Shown here piece after piece: positions 60,409-64,000 of a stretch of DNA of 64,000 nucleotides. The notes under the pieces are model-generated. The model did not search any database. It was not told the DNA's origin and saw nothing but the letters and a program-made list of their open reading frames with translations. The DNA is from Paraburkholderia sacchari (GTDB lineage Bacteria; Pseudomonadota; Gammaproteobacteria; Burkholderiales; Burkholderiaceae), in the NCBI RefSeq assembly GCF_000785435.2, contig NZ_JTDB02000003.1, positions 372,001-436,000 on the forward strand, read 5' to 3'. Within the stretch, counting starts at the first letter, position 1, and the number at the start of each line of letters is the position of its first letter. Position numbers and translations under genes: made by a program.

Positions 60409-60658
60409 CCGGGGGGGAGCCAAAAGGTTGGCTTGCACCCGGTCAGGACCGCCAGTTCAGTCAGATTTTTATGCGCGCAAGTTTTGGAGGGGGGGAGGGG
60501 TCAGAGCTATGGCCGTCTGGCGCCGTTGCCTCTCGCCGTCTGGCGCTTGCTCCTACCTTGTAGCCCGCCAGAGCGATGGCAGCGCGCAAAGACGCCCCGC
60601 CGCGCCTCCATTCCGGCGCAGCAGGAAAGCGCCCGCGTGAGGCGCTGGAAATGGGCTT
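60409..60658. other. Non-coding stretch before the integrase
   Basis: No gene recognised. It has a small hairpin AGCCAA/TTGGCT (60418-60433) and two direct copies of GCCGTCTGGCGC (60512-60523 and 60535-60546, 23 bases apart). It may hold the terminators of the convergent small-ORF and integrase transcripts or a deleted primase gene. Confidence 0.45.
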
Positions 60659-61882
60659 TTAGCGGGGCTTGGCGGCCTTCCTCACTTCGGCCTTGATGTG
60701 CTTGGCCCACGCTTCCATCAGCTCGCGCCGCTTGTCGAACAGATCGCCACGGCGGTACGCGCTCTCGGTCTTGTCGCGGATCGCGTGTGCGAGCGCCATC
60801 TCCACCACCTCATTGGGAAACGGTGTGCATTCGGCGGCCCAGTCGCGGAACGTCGAGCGGAAGCCGTGAACGGTCAGCTCGCCCCGGCCCATGCGCTCCA
60901 GTAGTTGCAGCATCGCCATGTTCGAGAGCGGCCGGCCTTCGCGCCGCCCCTCGAAAATCGGCCCGTCAACGGACGTGGACGGAAGCGCACGCAGCAAGGC
61001 GAGCGCCTCAGACGATAGCGGTACGCGGTGCGGCCGCTTCGCCTTCATCCTCTCCGCTGGAACGGTCCAGAGTTGTGCCGACAGGTCGAACTCTCCCGGC
61101 CGTGCGCCGATCACTTCGCCTGTCCGCATGGCCGTGAGAATCGCGAACTCCAGCGCCCGCGCCGCCGTCCCCACCATGCGGCGCAGCTCGATTACGAACG
61201 CCCCGATATCGGCAAAGGGCAGCGCCGCGTGGTGGTTGGGCTTCTGCACCTTCGACGGGGCCGCCAGCAATTGATCGAGGTGGCCGTTCCAGCGGGCGGG
61301 ATTCTCGCCTTCGCGCAGGCCGCGCACCTTTGCCCAGTCAAGGATGTTTTCGAGCCGTCCACGCAGGCGCGAGGCGGTCTCATTTTTGGCGAGCCAGATC
61401 GGCTCCAGCACGCGCCGTATCAGGTCCGTGTCGATATCGGCGGGCCGCAATGCGCCGATGATCGGGTAAGCGTAGGTGGTCAGCGTGTTCGTCCACTGCT
61501 GGGTGTGTTTCGGGTTCACCCATTCGGCGCTGCGCGCGTCAATGTAGGCCGTCGCGCATTGTTTGAACGTCAGCGAGCGGGCCGCGTCGATCTTGCGACG
61601 GGCCTTGTCCTGCTTACGCAACACGGACGGATCGTCGCCGCGCGATACCGACGCGCGGTGTTCGTTGCGCGCAGCTCGCGCCGCGTCGAGTGTGAGGCGA
61701 GGATACGGGCCGATCTGTATCAGCCCTTCGCGGCCGTCCGGTTTCATGTACCGGAACTGCCAGTACTTCAGACCGTTGGCTTTGATCTGGAGGAACAGGC
61801 CGCCGCCATCGCGCAGCCGGTAGGCGCTCGCGCGTGGCTTCGCGTTACGGCATTGCAGGTCGCGTAGAAGGCTTTCGGGCAT
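60659..61882 (-). CDS. int: Tyrosine integrase, P4 family
   Basis: 407 aa from the ATG at 61882 (MPESLLRDLQCRNAKPRASAYRLRDGGGLFLQIKANG); an in-frame upstream Met gives a longer, less family-like start. The N-terminal DUF4102-type arm-binding domain is followed by the core-binding domain and the catalytic domain with R253 (TAMRTGEVIG), H339-x2-R342 (HGFRSTFRDWA), H366 (ALAHAIRDK) and the nucleophile Y376 (ESAYRRGDL). It recombines attP with the 3' end of a tRNA gene. It runs in the same direction as the adjacent tRNA-Ser. Two arm-type sites lie immediately upstream of its start, as expected for autoregulation or assembly. Confidence 0.96.
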   Translation of the reverse strand: MPESLLRDLQCRNAKPRASAYRLRDGGGLFLQIKANGLKYWQFRYMKPDGREGLIQIGPYPRLTLDAARAARNEHRASVSRGDDPSVLRKQDKARRKIDAARSLTFKQCATAYIDARSAEWVNPKHTQQWTNTLTTYAYPIIGALRPADIDTDLIRRVLEPIWLAKNETASRLRGRLENILDWAKVRGLREGENPARWNGHLDQLLAAPSKVQKPNHHAALPFADIGAFVIELRRMVGTAARALEFAILTAMRTGEVIGARPGEFDLSAQLWTVPAERMKAKRPHRVPLSSEALALLRALPSTSVDGPIFEGRREGRPLSNMAMLQLLERMGRGELTVHGFRSTFRDWAAECTPFPNEVVEMALAHAIRDKTESAYRRGDLFDKRRELMEAWAKHIKAEVRKAAKPR

Positions 61883-61898
61883 GGCTGGAAACCCTGAA

Positions 61899-61920
61899 AA
61901 AGTACCCGGAAAAGTACCCG
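61899..61920. repeat. Integrase arm-type sites, right pair
   Basis: AAAGTACCCG at 61899-61908 and 61911-61920, start-to-start 12 bases, the same unit and spacing as at 56386-56407. A reversed partial copy CGGTACTT lies shortly beyond. Confidence 0.8.
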
Positions 61921-62034
61921 CCAAAAACGGGGATTTTGCGGTATTTTACGGTACTTCTCGGAACTGGGGTTTCGCCGGAAAGCCTTGTGTGTCAAGGGTT
62001 GGCGGGGTTTTGTGGGGCTGTCTGAAACGTCGTT

Positions 62035-62049
62035 CTGGCGGAGGCGGTG
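62035..62049. repeat. Right attachment repeat (3' end of tRNA-Ser)
   Basis: CTGGCGGAGGCGGTG, identical to 56323-56337, and part of the tRNA acceptor/T-arm end. Confidence 0.88.
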
Positions 62050-62125
62050 AGATTCGAACTCACGGAAGGGTTACCCCTTCGCCGGTTTTCAAGACCGGTG
62101 CATTCAACCACTCTGCCACACCTCC
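62036..62125 (-). tRNA. tRNA-Ser (anticodon UGA)
   Basis: 90 bases including the encoded CCA, minus strand. Acceptor GGAGGTG/CGCCTCC, anticodon stem CCGGT/ACCGG with loop CTTGAAA (anticodon UGA, codon UCA), class-II variable arm, T-arm GAGTTCGAATCTC. It serves as the integration target of the element at its 3' end and is kept intact. A TACAAT (62141-62136) is a probable -10; the -35 is poor. Confidence 0.97.
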
Positions 62126-62191
62126 GGAGCCGCGCATTGTAACCCGAAATCCGTGCGCGCCGGCAGTCCCCCATTCATCTTGATTTGAGCC

Positions 62192-63409
62192 TCAGACAGG
62201 CTCTTTGAGAAACAGCTCCTGCAGGTCGTTGAGAAACCGCTGACCCAGCTCCGTGGGCACGATCTTCTCGTAGTCGCGCAGGATCAGCCCGCGCTTCTCC
62301 GCTTCCTGCAGCGCGGGCTCGATCGTCGTGATCGGCAGGCCGGTGCGTTCCAGGAAGCGATGCACGGGGAAGCCCTCTACGAGCCGCAGCGCATTGAGCA
62401 TGAACTCGAACGGCAGATCGCGCGCGCTGACTTCGTGCTCTTCCTGGATCGGCTTGCCCGCGCGCGCTTCTTCGATGAACGTAGCCGGGTGCTTGTAGCG
62501 CACCTGCCGCACGATGCGGTTCGGGAACGACAGCTTCGAGTGCGCGCCCGCGCCAATGCCCAGGTAATCGCCGAAACGCCAGTAGTTGAGGTTGTGGCGG
62601 CTCTGCCGGTTCGGCTGCGCATAGGCCGACACTTCGTACCGGCCATAACCGGCTTCGGCCGTGCGCGCGTGAATCCACTCCTGCATGTCGGCCGACAGAT
62701 CGTCGTCGGGCACTTCGGGCGGGAACTTCGCGAACAGCGTGTTCGGTTCGAGCGTGAGGTGATAGAGCGACAAATGCGGTGGCGCGAACGAAAGCGCCAT
62801 ATCGATATCGGCCTGGCATTCGGCCAGCGTCTGCTGCGGCAGCGCGAACATCAGGTCCAGATTGAAATTGTCGAACGTGTTTGCCGCAACCTCCACGGCA
62901 TGCCGCGCCTGCGCGGCGTCGTGAATGCGCCCGAGCGCTTTCAGGTGCGCTTCGTTGAAGCTCTGGATACCCACCGAAAGGCGGTTCACGCCGCTCGCGC
63001 GAAATTGCGCGAACTTCGCGGCTTCGAAGGTGCCGGGGTTCGCTTCGAGCGTGATTTCGGCATCGGCGTCGAGCGGCAGCAGCGCGCGCACGTCGGAGAG
63101 CAGGCGATCGAGCCCCGCCGCCGAGAGCAAACTGGGCGTGCCCCCGCCGATGAACACCGTGTGCACCTGGCGGCCCCACACGAGCGGCAGCGCGTGTTCG
63201 AGGTCGGCGCGCAGCGCGTCGAGGTAGTCGTCTTCGGGAAAGCGCTCGCCTTTCCATTCGTGCGAGTTGAAATCGCAATACGGGCATTTGCGCACGCACC
63301 ACGGGAAATGCACGTAAAGCGATAGCGGCGGCAGCGAAGTCAGGCGGATGCTGCCAGGCATCGTGAACGACTGGATCACGTCGATGCCGGTGCGATGCTG
63401 CTGGCTCAC
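62192..63409 (-). CDS. hemW: Radical SAM coproporphyrinogen-dehydrogenase-like haem chaperone HemW
   Basis: 405 aa from the GTG at 63409, which overlaps the rdgB stop by 4 bases (GTGA); an ATG at 63361 would give 389 aa. The radical-SAM Cys triad is CVRKCPYCDF (C-x3-C-x2-C) with the preceding LYVHFPWC. Further HemW blocks are VFIGGGTPSLLSAAGLDRLLSDV, EITLEANPGTFEAAKFAQFRASGVNRLSVGIQSFNEAHLKALGRIHDAAQA, and IGAGAHSKLSF. It resembles coproporphyrinogen dehydrogenase HemN but lacks the fourth N-terminal Cys of that enzyme, and HemW members bind haem and deliver it. Coupled to rdgB. Confidence 0.93.
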   Translation of the reverse strand: MSQQHRTGIDVIQSFTMPGSIRLTSLPPLSLYVHFPWCVRKCPYCDFNSHEWKGERFPEDDYLDALRADLEHALPLVWGRQVHTVFIGGGTPSLLSAAGLDRLLSDVRALLPLDADAEITLEANPGTFEAAKFAQFRASGVNRLSVGIQSFNEAHLKALGRIHDAAQARHAVEVAANTFDNFNLDLMFALPQQTLAECQADIDMALSFAPPHLSLYHLTLEPNTLFAKFPPEVPDDDLSADMQEWIHARTAEAGYGRYEVSAYAQPNRQSRHNLNYWRFGDYLGIGAGAHSKLSFPNRIVRQVRYKHPATFIEEARAGKPIQEEHEVSARDLPFEFMLNALRLVEGFPVHRFLERTGLPITTIEPALQEAEKRGLILRDYEKIVPTELGQRFLNDLQELFLKEPV

Positions 63410-64000
63410 GCTAGCTCCTCCAGCCGCGCGAGCAGTTGCCGCAAGGCGATGGCGCGATGGCTCGATGCGTTCTTCAGCGCGGGATCGAGTTCGGCGGCCG
63501 TGGCTTCGAGTCCCGGAAGGTAGAAGTACGGGTCGTAGCCGAAGCCGTTCTCGCCACGCGGCGCGTCGATCACGACGCCGTGCCAGCGGCCTTCGGCGAT
63601 CAGCGGTTCTGGGTCGTCGGCATGGCGCACGAGCGCAAGCACGCAGTAGTAGTAGGCGCGGTGATCGGCATGCGCCTTGAGGTTTTCGACGAGCAGCGCG
63701 TTGTTTGCCGCGTCGCTCTTCTCGCCGCCCGCAAGCTGCGCATAGCGCGCCGAATAGACGCCCGGCGCGCCGCGCAATGCGGGCACGCACAGGCCGGAGT
63801 CGTCGGCGAGGGCGGGCAGGCCCGTGAGCTTCGCCGCATGGCGCGCTTTGGCGAGCGCGTTCTCGACGAACGTGATGTGCGGCTCCTCGGCTTCCGGAAC
63901 ATTCAATGCGCCTTGCGGCACGAGTTCGATGCCCGCTGCGCCCAGCAGCGCCGCGAACTCGCGCAGCTTGCCCGCGTTGTTCGAGGCGAGCACGACGCGC
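63406..64000 (-). CDS. rdgB: XTP/dITP pyrophosphatase (5' end outside window)
   Basis: Truncated at the window edge; about 198 residues are present. RdgB hydrolyses non-canonical purine triphosphates such as dITP and XTP. Family blocks: VLASNNAGKLREFAALL, ITFVENALAKARHAAKLTGLPALADDSGLCVPALRGAPGVYSARYA and NGFGYDPYFYLPGLEATAAEL. The start codon lies beyond 64000. Its stop overlaps the hemW GTG start. Confidence 0.93.
   Translation of the reverse strand, partial: RVVLASNNAGKLREFAALLGAAGIELVPQGALNVPEAEEPHITFVENALAKARHAAKLTGLPALADDSGLCVPALRGAPGVYSARYAQLAGGEKSDAANNALLVENLKAHADHRAYYYCVLALVRHADDPEPLIAEGRWHGVVIDAPRGENGFGYDPYFYLPGLEATAAELDPALKNASSHRAIALRQLLARLEELA

Larger units (their letters stand above)
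56323..62049. mobile_element. P4-like integrative element in tRNA-Ser(UGA)
   Basis: The element is bounded by the 15-base direct repeat CTGGCGGAGGCGGTG at 56323-56337 and 62035-62049; the period is 5712 bases. The right copy is the 3' end of tRNA-Ser(UGA), whose sequence stays intact. Next to the tRNA lies a tyrosine integrase in the same direction as the tRNA. Inside are arm-type repeats at both ends, AlpA, a candidate antisense-RNA immunity region, a run of tiny overlapping ORFs, an unknown 271-276 aa protein and a helicase remnant. No primase, portal, terminase or toxin is recognised, and base composition near 56.4-57.5 kb is less GC-rich than the flanks. It is best seen as a reduced or decaying P4-type satellite. 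Confidence 0.88.

Overview
The window looks like a core chromosome segment of a Burkholderia/Paraburkholderia-type betaproteobacterium. It has high GC, strong third-position GC bias that produces long antisense shadow frames, a beta-type bioAFDB operon, a ribD/ribE/ribBX/ribH/nusB block, a glucokinase-RpiR fusion and minCDE. No rRNA, CRISPR array or insertion sequence was seen. Two tRNA-Ser genes are present: CGA anticodon at 44.3 kb and UGA anticodon at 62.1 kb.

Layout. 0-10.5 kb: the end of a lytic transglycosylase gene, then a leftward block with a class I/II aminotransferase, nusB, ribH, a RibB with a degenerate GTP-cyclohydrolase-II-like half (RibBX type), an ABC exporter, ribE, ribD, hemL and an EVE-like protein. 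10.8-21.4 kb: a Bcr/CflA-type efflux pump, then a sugar module. Its leftward genes are zwf, pgl and a glucokinase fused to an RpiR/HexR-type repressor. Its rightward genes encode an ABC glucose/mannose-type importer (binding protein, two permeases, ATPase). A perfect 19-bp palindrome at 16425-16443 lies across overlapping divergent promoters between zwf and the importer, so uptake and oxidation of the sugar are probably controlled from one operator.

21.4-34.9 kb: smr, trxB, ftsK, lolA, a metallo-hydrolase, a MerR regulator, aceK, a thiolase, an SDR enzyme, a YchJ-like protein and an exported alpha/beta hydrolase. 35.3-39.8 kb: the biotin operon bioA-bioF-bioD-bioB with overlapping or close junctions. 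39.9-56.1 kb: an NCS1 permease, rarA, serS with a tRNA-Ser behind it, a glycosyltransferase, map, a GNAT enzyme, minCDE, a CLC antiporter, waaC, an MHS-type transporter and several very small envelope proteins (36, 41, 59 and 70 aa).

56.3-62.05 kb: the accessory region. It is a 5.7-kb integrative element in the 3' end of tRNA-Ser(UGA), bounded by 15-bp direct repeats. It carries a P4-type tyrosine integrase beside the tRNA, integrase arm-type repeats with the same 12-bp spacing at both ends, an AlpA-type regulator, a promoter followed by a seqA/seqB/seqC-like complementary triad resembling the antisense-RNA immunity region of phage P4, and a run of tiny overlapping ORFs. It also has a 271-276 aa protein of unknown function, a probable helicase remnant and an unexplained GTCTCCA array with 11-bp periodicity. 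No primase or replication gene was found, so it looks like a reduced P4-like satellite.

62.1-64 kb: hemW and the truncated rdgB, translationally coupled by a 4-bp overlap. All function calls come from reading motifs; no database search was run.
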